A stretch of DNA of 64,000 nt from Dendrocalamus latiflorus (taxonomy: Eukaryota > Streptophyta > Magnoliopsida > Poales > Poaceae), in the NCBI GenBank assembly GCA_017311315.1, contig CM029636.1, forward strand, positions 22,995,139-23,059,138, read 5' to 3'. A model generated the notes under the pieces. That model had not been told where the DNA came from. It ran no database searches and was given only the letters and a program-made list of their open reading frames with translations. Positions within the stretch are counted from its first letter, which is position 1. Each line of letters opens with the position of its first letter. Both the position numbers and the translations under genes were made by a program. This document shows positions 1 to 9,312 of the stretch, piece by piece.

Positions 1-268
1 TAGGCGAGTATCACAGACGGTTTTTTATAAACAACCGTCGGTGATACTCGCCTATCACAGACGGTTAGTAATCAAGACCGTCTGTGATATACAGAATATC
101 ACAGACGGTTTGTATTACAAACCGTCTGTGATATATATCACAGACGGTTTGTAATACAAACCGTCTGTGATATTCTGTATATCACAGACGGTCTTGATTA
201 CTAACCGTCTGTGATAGGCGAGTATCACCGACGGTTGTTTATAAAAAACCGTCTGTGATACTCGCCTA
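1..268. repeat. 134-bp-arm perfect palindrome of CACTA subterminal repeats
   Basis: Bases 1-134 read as the reverse complement of 135-268, with the centre at ATAT|ATAT. Each arm itself holds smaller inverted repeats of the form CACAGACGGTT...AACCGTCTGTG, so hairpins sit inside a larger hairpin. The palindrome may extend left of the window. Confidence 0.85.
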
Positions 269-390
269 TCACAGACGGTTAGTAATCAAGACCGTCTGTG
301 ATATGCACAATATCACAGACGGTTTGTATTACTAACCGTCTGTGATATTGTGTATATCACAGACGGTCAGTAGTAAAGCCGTCTGTGATA
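269..390. repeat. CACTA subterminal repeats, continuation
   Basis: Further alternating CACAGACGGTT and ACCGTCTGTGATA motifs continue to about 390, outside the large palindrome. In this transposon family such motifs bind the element's own TNPA-type protein. Confidence 0.8.
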
Positions 391-2097
391 GCAGTCACAC
401 CACATACGGCACTCTTTGAAACCGGAGGTGGAGCCACCGGAGCCGATGTGCCAGGTCTAGGGCGACGTCCCTCTTGGGCCACTGGATGTGAAGATTGTGG
501 CACGGACATGTCGAGGACGATGTCCCTCTTGGGCCACTGAATGAATGTGTGGACGGCATCCCCTAATGTCTTAATCTCTTCGTTTGGGGGCTTCTCAAGA
601 GGGACGGACTTAAAAATATCATTAATCATGTCCACCTGGATCTTTATGAAACCGGTGTCTACTTGTACACCGTGCACCAGCGTCCCTGGCAGCAATGGAT
701 ACACCATGCCGCGCCCAGCGTCAACGGGAATAGAGCCAACAAGCCTGACTCTGAGGCTGCAAGGGATGGGCTCCTACATAACGATACAAGAGCTAAGTTA
801 AGGCGTCCACCAGAGAGATCTATGTACCATTCTAAAGAGGTACATTACCTGAATGTCATCAATACGTAAGTGGTCGTCGCTATGTTCAGAAATTGGTGTG
901 GACGCGCAGCTACTGCGACGTTGAGGGGGACTGGGTACCGCAGTACTAGGAGTGGGTTGCGAATGGTTGCGGACTTGTCTCAGTTCTTCCCGCAACGAAT
1001 CTATCTCTCCTCGAAGTGAGGCAGTCTGCTCTTGAAGTGAGGCAGATAGTTGTTCCTCAAGTTGAGCACGAAGCTCCTGTTTTATTTGTTCACTGCGGTA
1101 CGCCTTGGATCTCTTCCTACTCCTATATGTCTCGGAGTAATCTGGAAATCCTTACCTCCAAGGTACATAAACCCCCATGCCTCGTGTGCGACCTGGGTGC
1201 TCCTTGTTTCCCAAGGCCTGTGATAGTAAATCTATCTCCCTATATTCTTCAAAGGAGCCACGAGAAGATTCGGTAGTCAATGATTGCTGCAAGAGGCAAT
1301 TAATCATGTTATTTTTGAACCCATGAAGTTCAAGAGGTGTTAACAACTATGTTGTTTAACATATTTTACCATGTGTTGGGACACTTCCTCATCTGCGGGG
1401 TTTTTGAAAGAGACACCCGAAGATGTGGTTGATGACCTCGCTCTTAACCAGTTTCGAGCGCGCTCGTTTGCGATCCCGGCAAATGGCGGAGAGGCCTCCG
1501 ATCGGATTGCGACCTCATCCTGCATCCTCCATTGCGGGATTTTACCCGCGTACCCAGCAGTGCCGAGTCTGTGAGGGTGCGTGTTTTGTGACTGGAGATC
1601 CTTGTGCGCCGCACTTTGTTGTACAAATTCAGGCGTCGTCTTCATCTGCACAAAGGCCTCCCATGTTTCCGGCGACACGAAAGAATACTTCGTGAAGGGT
1701 GTGACATCCTCGGCCACGTACTTCGTCACAAGAATGCTCTTAAAATTCTTCCATGCTTTTCCCATCGCGAGGAGCGCCTGCCGTTGCACGAGTCCCTGTG
1801 CTTCTGCTGGGAACTCGAAGGAATTTGTAAGTTCCTCCCATAGCTGATTTTTGTGATCCTTTGTCACATCTTTCCAGCTTGCTATGGTGATGGGACCCGT
1901 TGCCTTCCAATTATCCCGCAGGTAGTCCGAAATGATGACGCTGCTTTCGACGGTTCCAGAGGAGTCCCATTCGGAAAGACCACCGTGATGGTCATTCGGG
2001 CCTCTGGCCTTTTCGATACTCCTCGGCCACGTTTACTTTTCGCAATCTTGGGAGCATGAGACCCAGATGACGACGACGAAGACTGTGTGGACGCCAT
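357..2097 (-). pseudogene. TNPA-like CACTA accessory transposase, broken
   Basis: This is the second gene of the CACTA element. Fragments of one protein appear in order on the - strand. An N-terminal part starts at 2097 (MASTQSSSSSSGSHAP, with the basic stretch KSKRGRGVSKRPEAR). A central part starts near 1960 in another frame (SDYLRDNWKATGPITIASW) and runs to the stop at 1340. Next come DLLSQALGNKEHPGRTRG (about 1185-1240), a glutamine-rich coiled coil (LRAQLEEQLSASLQEQ, about 1020-1075), a Ser/Pro linker (798-995), and a C-terminal block with VHGVQVDTGFIKIQVDMIND and FIQWPKRDIVL (357-707). The order matches plant CACTA TNPA-type proteins with a DUF8039-like end. The frame changes between 1882 and 1960; the shifts near 1340 and 700-800 could be introns or frameshifts. 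The last ORF runs into a subterminal repeat, so its C-terminus (ITDGFTTDRL) is translated repeat. Confidence 0.75.
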
Positions 2098-2435
2098 CTC
2101 TCTTCTAAGAAAAAACTAACTGCAGTGAGCTATGGACCCAGCTTGTCAAAGTTCTATGAATCAAATGACACAAACCAGTGCATCAAGTTCATTGAACAAG
2201 ATACACTGGAGTGTGTCACTTGCTTTATGCTCTTTGACAAAGTTCTAACGATTAACTAATTGCAGTGAGCTATGGGCCTTCTAAATAGACCTTGCAGCTA
2301 ACAAGTGCAGCATATATTATTGTTACAAGGTTCTATGAAGTGCCTACAGTGAGCTAAACACCTGCAGCATATATTATATGCTACATAAAATACATGTGAA
2401 GCATATATCATAAAGCTAACATGTTGAGCATATAA
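2098..2435. other. CACTA internal non-coding segment
   Basis: This lies upstream of the TNPA-like gene on its strand. It has degenerate repeats of GTGAGCTATGG/GCAGTGAGCTA and AGCATATA words and no ORF I can support. Confidence 0.5.
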
Positions 2436-2610
2436 CATGTGAAGCATATAACATAAAATTCATATGAAGCATATAACATAAAATTCATGTGAAGCATATA
2501 ACATAAAATTCATGTGAAGCATATAACATAAAATTCATGTGGAGCATATAACATAAAATTCATGTGAAGCATATAACATAAAATTCATGTGAAGCATATA
2601 ACATAAAATA
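2436..2610. repeat. 25-bp minisatellite, seven copies
   Basis: Seven head-to-tail copies of a 25-bp AT-rich unit (CATGTGAAGC + ATATAACATAAAATT) begin at 2436, 2461, 2486, 2511, 2536, 2561 and 2586, with only one or two substitutions. It lies between the two CACTA genes, in what would be the 5' flank of the TNPA-like gene. Confidence 0.9.
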
Positions 2611-2790
2611 AGCGGCGTCGGGAGTGACCGGTGGCGTCGGGAGGGAGCGGCGTCGGGAAGGAGCGGCGGCGTCGGGAGGGACCGGCGTCGGGAGGGACCG
2701 GCGTCGGGAGGGATCGGCGGCGTCGGGAGGGAGCGGCGTCGGGAGGGACCGGCGGCGTCGGGAGGGACCGGCGGCATCGGGAGGGAGCAA
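2611..2790. repeat. GC-rich GGCGTCGGGAGGGA minisatellite
   Basis: About ten degenerate copies of a 15-18-bp unit, (GGC)GGCGTCGGGAGGGA(C/G)C, directly abut the AT-rich minisatellite. All - strand frames are open for over 70 codons only because the unit lacks stops, so I do not treat those ORFs as genes. Confidence 0.85.
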
Positions 2791-2881
2791 AACCTAGCTA
2801 GCAGGGGCGCTGCAGGGTTGAGACAAGAGACTGCACCAGAGCGGACTCCGCAGACCTAGCTGCGGGTATTTAAAGATGAGC

Positions 2882-3095
2882 TATCACAGACGGTTCTATC
2901 AATATAACCGCCTGTGATATGCACTTATCACAGACGGTTCTATCAATATAACCGTCTGTGATATCAATATTATCACAGACGGTTCTATATATATAACCGT
3001 CTGTGATATTTATATTATCACAGACGGTTATATCTATAGAACCGTCTGTGATGTTTTATCACAGACGATTTCTTTTGATAAGCCGCCTGTGATAT
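2882..3095. repeat. Internal CACTA subterminal-type repeat cluster
   Basis: Five inverted pairs of CACAGACGGTTCTAT...ATAACCGTCTGTGATA lie between the TNPA-like and TNP2-like genes. Such repeats normally sit near element ends, so their position between the genes is unusual. Confidence 0.85.
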
Positions 3096-3300
3096 TTCAC
3101 TATAAATACCGGTAGCTAGCTAGGTTCCTATGTCATTTTACAATTACAATGGAACATAGATACATTTATGAAAAACGCAAGCATAACCATAGATATAACT
3201 ATTTCTTAGTTCCTTAGTCATTTTACAATTACAATGGAACATACATACATTTATGAAAAACACAAACATAACCAATATCATTTATTACACTTTGGCTATA

Positions 3301-6300
3301 TCATTTTAAATAAAGCCCTTCACGATGATCGACACGCATATAGCTTGGTTCATCGCCTTGTTCTTCCTCGAGCCTGATGCCTTGTCCGAATGGAGGCAAA
3401 TCATCAAATTGATTGTACTCTTCCTCATCCACAACATTCTCAACCCCGACAATCCTTCTTTTTCCCTGAAGAACTACATGGCGCTTCTTATTTGCCGGGT
3501 CGGTTACATAAAATACTTGAACAACTTGTCTCGCGAGTACGAATGGTTCATCTTTGTATCCTACACATTCGAGGTCCACGGTAGTGACGCCGTACTTGTC
3601 AACCTTTACACCCCGTGGAAGTTGGACCCAACGGCACCGAAATAGAGGAATTTTGAAAATTACGTAGTCAAGCTCCCAAATCTCCTCTACAAGCCCGTAG
3701 TACGAGCTTGGGCCAGCGGTACTGCCGTGCGCATCATAGGCATCTATGCGGACACCTGAGTTTTGCACTGTGCTCTTTCTATCTTGATCTGTTGTATAAA
3801 ATGTGTAGCCATTAATGTCGTATGCTTGCCATGTCACAATTGTAAATTTTGGCCCTTTTGCCAACCATTGTAGTGTTTCACTTGACGACCTCCTAGTCAA
3901 TTGCGCCTTGAACCATTCGTTGAACTGACGGTTGTGTTGTCTCGTGGTCCAAACTTCTGACTGGCCTGCATTCTCCTGACGTAGCATGTCCTTGTGCTCT
4001 TCAATATATGGGGTCACTTCAGTCATGTGTTGTAAAACCATGAAATGGGCTTGAGTATACGTATTTTGATCCGGAGTTATTGCTTTCCTCCCGATAGTCC
4101 CGATACCCTCTAGCCTCCCCTCGTGACGAGATAGAGGTACACCTATCGGCTCTACCTGAGCCATGTAGCCGATGCAGAATTCAATGACCTCTTCTGTTGT
4201 ATAACCTTCGATGATGCTACCCTCCAGTCGAGATCGATTGCGTATATAGGACTTCAGAATTCCCATGTACCTCTCGAAAGGGTACATATGACGTAGAAAT
4301 ACGGGGCCACATATTTTTATCTCTTTCACAAGGTGGACAATGAGATGGACCATGATATCAAAAAATGATGGAGGGAAATACATCTCTAGATGACATAGAG
4401 TTGTCACCACCTCGGTTTGCAGAGCATCTAGTCCATCCGGATCAATGACCTTCTGAGCAATTGCGTTGAAGAAATAACATAGCCTTATGATTGTCACTCG
4501 AACCTTGTTTGGCAAAATACTTCTAATTGCAACAGGTAGCATTTGAGTCATTAGCACATGACAGTCGTGAGACTTTATGCCAATTAATTTCAAATGTTCC
4601 ATGGAAACAAGTTTCTTCATGCTTGTCGAGTGACCGGATGGAACTTTCACACCATTTAAGGACTGGCACAATTCAGTTCTCTCGGACTTAGACAGAGTGT
4701 AACATGCTGGGGGAAGGTACGTCCGGCCTTTATCGGTCTCTATCGGTGCTAACTCGGTCCTGATGTTCATAGCGACCAAGTCACGCCTTGCGTTAACACC
4801 ATCCTTTGTTTTGTCAGGAATGTTCAGTAAGAGACCAATCAAACTGTCACATACATTCTTCTCTACGTGCATGACATCGATGCAATTGCGAACTTCTAAG
4901 TGCTCCCAATAAGGCAAGTCCCAAAATATTGACCTCTTTTTCCACATGTTCTTCCTCAATTTACGTCCCTTTCCAAACACAACATTTATATCCTTGACCA
5001 TATCATACACCTCTTTCCCGCTAAAAGGTCTTGGTACTGAGTCATCCTCTTTTTTTCCGTCAAATTGTTTTTTCATCTTGCGGTATGGGTGATACTTTGG
5101 AAGGAACCTACGGTGACGCATGTACACAGTTTTTCGGGAGTTGTTCAACCACACACTCTCCGTATAATCTAAGCAGTGCGGACACGCTTTGGCTCCTTTT
5201 ATACTAAACCCTGACAGGTTACCAAGGGCAGGAAAATCATTAATGGTGCAGAACAACATGGCCCGTAGAGTGAAGTTCTCTCGTTTGTCCGCATCCCATA
5301 CATGTACCCCTTCATTCAACAGTGTTGCAAGATCTTCCACCAATGGGGCTAGGAACACATCAATATCGTTGCCAGGTTGCTTCGGCCCTTGGATAAGTAG
5401 TGACATCAAAATATATTTCCGCTTCATACACAGTCAAGGAGGAAGGTTGTACATGCACAGAGTCACGGGCCAGGTGCTATGTCGACTGCTCATGTTACCA
5501 AAAGGATTCATTCCATCTGTACTCAACCCAAACCTTATATTTCTCGGTTCCACACCGAAATCTACAAACATCCTATCGATGTTCCTCCACTGGGCAGAAT
5601 CAGCAACATGTCTTATCATTCCGTCTTTCTTACGCTGCTCGCAGTGCCAACGCATCAATCTTGCATCCTTGCGGTTTGCAAATAAACGCTTCAAACAGGG
5701 GATTACAGGAAGATACCACATCACCTTAGCAGGAGTTCCTTGCTTCACCTCGATGCCCTTCCCATCATCAGAGTCATTTTTACGTTTGTATCGGGATGCT
5801 TTGCACACCGGACAAACATGTAAGCTAGCATACTCTTTACGGTACAGGATACAATCATTCCGATATGTATGTATTCTTTCTACTTCCATTCCTAATGGAC
5901 AAAGAATCTTCTTGGCTTGGTAGGTGGTTCTCGGCAACACATTTCCCGTTGGAAGCATGTCCACTAGGAGACCTAATAATGCCGTGAAACTCTTGTCGGA
6001 CCAACCATTGCTTGCCTTCAATTTTAGCAGTTCTAGAACTGATGACAACCTCGTGTATTGCGGCTTGCAGCCCGGGAACAAAGGTTTCTCCGAGTCCTCC
6101 ATCAAGCCCTCGAATTTACCAAACTCTCTCTCACTATAGTTCCCTTCTGCATCACGTAACATCTGATCCAGATTATCATCCTGCGACCTATCCTCATGAT
6201 CCAGATTGTCATCCTGCGACCTATCCTCATGATCCAGATTGTCATCCTGCGACCTTTCCTCATGATCGAAAGAACAGTTCACAACTGGCATATCGTTGCC

Positions 6301-6579
6301 TCCCTCGACTATGTCATAACTACCTTCTTGTGTACACTTCTCTTCACCGTGACTGGTCCAACATTTGTACCCTTTTCTGAAACCCCTTCGAATCAAGTGA
6401 GCTTCAATCTGCGCTGAGTTGCTAAACATCTTGAGATTATCACAATCAATACATGGGCAATACATATATTTCATCCCCTTCTTCAACATATCCAGCTCGG
6501 CCGCCCTTCTAAAGGCAGACACGCCAGTAATGTACTCTTCACTCACACGGTTCTCAATATACATCCAGCTTCGGTCCAT
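3301..6579 (-). pseudogene. TNP2-type CACTA transposase with one in-frame stop
   Basis: This is the catalytic transposase of the CACTA element. One - strand frame of 1093 codons is open except for a single TGA at 5434-5436, where the context (NLPP*LCMKRK) makes a lost Trp likely. Domains in order: Transpos_assoc-like N-terminus (residues 1-80, MDRSWMYIENR start, CPCIDC zinc-like motif, CW near 73); an acidic region with three 11-residue repeats (about 106-138); a Transposase_21 (TNP2) core about 225-465 containing STDGMNPFGN and ACPHC; a DUF4218-like region about 640-790 (CHLEMYFPPSFFDIMVHL); and a DUF4216-like region about 900-1030 (LVEEIWELDYVIFKIPLFRC). The length is full for the family. 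The stop separates the N-terminal 381 residues from the remaining 708. It may be a point nonsense mutation in an otherwise young gene. Readthrough or an intron skipping the stop are less likely alternatives. Confidence 0.9.
6165..6263 (-). repeat. Three 33-bp repeats inside TNP2 gene
   Basis: Units 6165-6197, 6198-6230 and 6231-6263 are nearly identical and encode the acidic 11-mer DHEDRSQDDNL. They lie in the linker between the N-terminal domain and the transposase core. Confidence 0.9.
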
Positions 6580-6874
6580 CTACGCTACACAAGTGAAAAA
6601 TGGGTGTCAAAAATGATTATTACCTCTACTACTAACCTCTGATCAGATCACTAAGAATGTTAAGTAATTGAATACTAATCTCTGATCAGATCACTAAGAA
6701 TGTTAAGTAATTGAGTATGCTAACCTCTGATCAGATCAATAAGAAGACGGTGATATTTTTTCACCCCCAACTCCCTAAAGCCGGCCGCCTTGCTCCACCG
6801 ATGCAGCGCAATGAAGACAGATCGGTGTCAACATCCTTCAAGCAAGTACGCCAAGTAATTAATACTACACATAA
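6580..6874. other. 5' flank of TNP2 gene with short tandem repeat
   Basis: Three copies of a roughly 46-bp unit containing CTCTGATCAGATCA...AAGAATGTTAAGTAATTGA lie at about 6636-6745, just upstream of the TNP2 start. No ORF is supported. This is the likely promoter region of the transposase gene. Confidence 0.5.
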
Positions 6875-7126
6875 TATCACAGACGGTTCCAACTACAAAC
6901 GGTCTGTGATTTCTGCCTATCATAGACGGTTCGCATCAATAACCGTCTGTGATAGTCTTATTATCACAGACGGTTCGTAACACGAACCGTCTGTGATGTA
7001 CATAATATCACAGACGGTTCTAAATATCAACCGTCTGTGATTTATGCGTATCACAGACGGTTCGTGTATAGAACCGTCTGTGATAGTCCTTCACAGACGG
7101 TTTACATTACAAACTGTCTGTGATAG
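6875..7126. repeat. CACTA subterminal repeat cluster
   Basis: Six inverted CACAGACGGTT...ACCGTCTGTGAT pairs lie upstream of the TNP2 gene, between it and the hairpin region. Confidence 0.85.
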
Positions 7127-7135
7127 TTACACGGG

Positions 7136-7405
7136 GATGAACTGTTTCGTCAGGGCATGACTGCCAACTCGAAGCATATATAGCATAGCATTCGAGGCAC
7201 ATCCGAGGCCTGCTGCTGTGTCTTGAGTAATGCCAAGGGCTGGTCTTCAGATGTGGCTGCCACATCTGAAGACCAGTGTGGCTGCCACATCAAAAGACCA
7301 GCTCTTGGCATTCCTCAAGACACAGCTGCAGGCCTCGGATGTGCCTCGAATGCTATGCTATATATGCTTCGAGTTGGCAGTCATGCCCTGACGAAACAGT
7401 TCATC
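7136..7405. ncRNA. 270-bp near-perfect foldback (candidate small-RNA precursor)
   Basis: Bases 7136-7240 are mirrored at about 7300-7405 with only a few mismatches (for example CTGCTG against CTGCAG, TGAGTAATG against TGAGGAATG). The middle contains a perfect 37-bp palindrome, 7240-7276, with a one-base loop. A transcript from either strand would fold into one long hairpin, which in plants would be expected to feed small-RNA production. Transcription is not shown by the sequence. It could also be a captured inverted duplication with no RNA function. Confidence 0.5.
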
Positions 7406-7571
7406 TTTCCCGACAAAATTCAAGGCAATTTTATTACAATAGTGCAAAGAAAAGACATTTCAAGATTCTTGGTTGAGCTGGTCGAGGAACATGCAAATAC
7501 AGAGGCAAGCACAAAAACTCAACAACACATTCAGATCGATCTATTACAGGATAACAAGCTAACAAACCCTT

Positions 7572-7649
7572 CGTGGCACGACAGTTCACACTAAACAAGA
7601 CACACTTACGGCAAGAGTGTGTTGTTTAGTATGAACCGGTCGTGCCGCG
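7572..7649. ncRNA. 78-nt pre-miRNA-like hairpin inside CACTA element
   Basis: The left arm begins CGTGGCACGAC and the right arm ends GTCGTGCCGCG. About 36 bases pair per arm around a short ACGGCA loop, with scattered mismatches and a one-base bulge. Arm length, loop size and mismatch density resemble a plant miRNA or short MITE hairpin. No known miRNA is recognised. Confidence 0.4.
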
Positions 7650-7891
7650 ATGGAGGTGCTAGCTCACAGCGGAGGGGAGATGCATGCAGGAAGCTAGCTA
7701 GTGGATGAACTCACGCGTGACTAGTACCGGTGGAAAGGTTGATGGGGAGTTATTAATAAGGGCCTGGCCGTGGGAGGAACTGGTGCCAGCCATTCGATGT
7801 GGAGAGAATAGACGGGTGAGATCGAAATCCTGTGTATACGCCAATTATTGGTGACATGTGATTATTACACACCAATTATCAGTGACATGGG

Positions 7892-8087
7892 ATTATTACA
7901 AACGGTTCTTAACAGGAACCGTCTGTGTTATCTGGCTTTTCACAGACGGTTCTTAACAGGACTCGTCTGTGTTATCTCGATTGGTATAGACGGTTCGTAT
8001 TAAGAACCGTCTGTGAAAGTTCACAGACGGTTAGTAACCGTCTATGAAAATATCACAGACGGTTGCCAGTAAAACCGTCTGTCATAA
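7892..8087. repeat. CACTA subterminal repeat cluster
   Basis: Inverted AACGGTTCTTAACAGGAACCGTC-type pairs, more degenerate than the other clusters. They are followed at 8088-8175 by four AACGCTTCG(CGCGTG)TTTCGATTGCCAG repeats. Confidence 0.75.
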
Positions 8088-8309
8088 CGCTTCGCGCGTG
8101 TTTCTATTGCCAGAACGCTTCGCGCGTGTTTCGATTGCCAGAACACTTTGTGTTTCGATTGCCAGAACGCTTCGGGTTTCGATCGTCTAATTAACGTCTC
8201 TCGATCGTTATACGAAGCATCTATATCATTAATGCTTGGGTATACGAACCGTCTGTGCTAAAGGTTAAATATGCGCGCCTAATCCAGGTCTCTTCTACGT
8301 ACGTACAAT

Positions 8310-8864
8310 ATGGCGCCTTCTACTATTCTTGTGATCATCTCCTTCCTCTCATCTGTTCATCACGAATTGTTCGGCCGGAACCTTACACAGGCGGCCAGCA
8401 ATTTGCATCTGGAACAGCTTCTCCGCACCCGCCCTGCTCTCCTTCCCCGACTTTCTTGCATCCGTCAGCTTGACCTGATCCTCCGCCGTCGACGGAGGCG
8501 TCTCGCTGCCGCTCAAGAAAGGGAAACAGCTCTCACCCTGGTTCTTCTCCACAATGTGCGCAATGCAGAAGAAGCTCTACTCGCATTGCACAAACTGATG
8601 GATAGCCTTGCCGCTCATGCAGAAACGGCAGATTGTGAGGAATGTTTTAATGCTATCCTGTACGACATGATGGATGCTGCTGATCATTTGCCCAGGCTGC
8701 ACGAGGAAGTGCAGAGGACAAGGGCAATCTTAACAGCGTTCGAGAATTCAGCGGCTGATCCTCCAAGTCCCAAAGTCGAAGAAGAAGCGTACGAAGCCCA
8801 AAAGATTACAATCTGGGAAACTCTTTACCTATGCGACTTATGTAATGAATTTCCCTCTAATTGA
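8310..8864 (+). CDS. Unrecognised 184-aa ORF in CACTA 5' region
   Basis: This intact + strand ORF lies opposite to the transposase genes. It starts MAPSTILVIISFLSSVHHEL, a hydrophobic stretch that could be a signal peptide or simply translated leader. An Arg-rich helix follows (residues about 52-65, LILRRRRRRLAAAQERE), then predicted amphipathic helices rich in Leu, Ala and Glu (NAEEALLALHKLMDSLAAHA; DMMDAADHLPRLHEEVQRTR). Residues CEEC lie at about 109-112. The TAA-rich 3' flank contains AATAAA at about 8869. I do not recognise the family. It could be an extra element-encoded protein or a captured host exon. A chance ORF is less likely given its length and balanced composition, but it is not excluded. 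Confidence 0.45.
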   Translation: MAPSTILVIISFLSSVHHELFGRNLTQAASNLHLEQLLRTRPALLPRLSCIRQLDLILRRRRRRLAAAQERETALTLVLLHNVRNAEEALLALHKLMDSLAAHAETADCEECFNAILYDMMDAADHLPRLHEEVQRTRAILTAFENSAADPPSPKVEEEAYEAQKITIWETLYLCDLCNEFPSN

Positions 8865-8984
8865 AATTAATAAATTTGCCTTTAATTTGTGACCTCTTGT
8901 CTCAGTAGTTCTGTAGTTAAGTTATTAGAAGCAATGTGTACTTATATATTAACCTCTGATCTAGAATATGACAGACAAAGGGAC

Positions 8985-9279
8985 ATCACAGCCGGTTCTT
9001 GTAAAAAACCGTCTGTGAACATTCCCAGACGGTTCTTAACAACAACCGGCTGTGATAGTCTACACAACACAGATGGTTTTTAATAAAAAACCGTCTGTGA
9101 TAATTTCAGATTATCACAGACGGTTTTTTATTTTAAACCGCCTGTGATACTAAAGTATCACAGACGGTTCATTGGTAAGGACCGTCTGTGATACTCGACC
9201 ACTAACACAGACGGTGTCCAAATTAAAACCGTTTGTGTTAGTGTCAATCACAGACGGTTTTGTCAAACCGTCTGTGATG
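8985..9279. repeat. CACTA right-end subterminal repeats
   Basis: Eight inverted CACAGACGGTT...ACCGTCTGTGATA pairs run up to the terminus. Confidence 0.85.
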
Positions 9280-9312
9280 TAGCCGTCTAGTATAGCCTCT
9301 TTTGTAGTAGTG
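9280..9312. repeat. CACTA terminal inverted repeat
   Basis: The segment reads GTAGCCGTCTAGTATAGCC then TCTTTTGTAGTAGTG. The last bases are the complement of CACTACTACAAAAGA, the diagnostic end of the superfamily. Confidence 0.85.

Larger units (their letters stand above)
1..9312 (-). mobile_element. CACTA (En/Spm-like) DNA transposon, left end outside window
   Basis: The right end is a CACTA terminus: the + strand finishes ...TTTTGTAGTAGTG at 9312, whose complement begins CACTACTACAAAAGAGG. Inside it are many subterminal inverted repeats built on CACAGACGGTT/AACCGTCTGTG, at 1-390, 2882-3095, 6875-7126, 7892-8087 and 8985-9279. A TNP2-type transposase gene (3301-6579) and a TNPA-type gene (357-2097) are both on the - strand, so the element's 5' end is at 9312 and its 3' end lies left of base 1. 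The 3-bp target duplication cannot be checked because only one flank (TAT, 9313-9315) is visible. CACTA elements move by cut and paste, with TNPA binding the subterminal repeats and TNP2 acting as the catalytic protein. Both genes carry breaks here, so this copy is probably not autonomous. Clusters of subterminal-type repeats in the interior could also mean nested related copies. Confidence 0.9.

Noticed and set aside
1..390. Regular short repeats resembling a CRISPR array
   Set aside because: The repeats alternate in orientation as inverted pairs with short variable loops, match CACTA subterminal repeats elsewhere in the window, and the DNA is from a plant.
5189..5923. 244-aa ORF on the + strand
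   Set aside because: It is the antisense shadow of the TNP2 transposase frame, which has clear domains.
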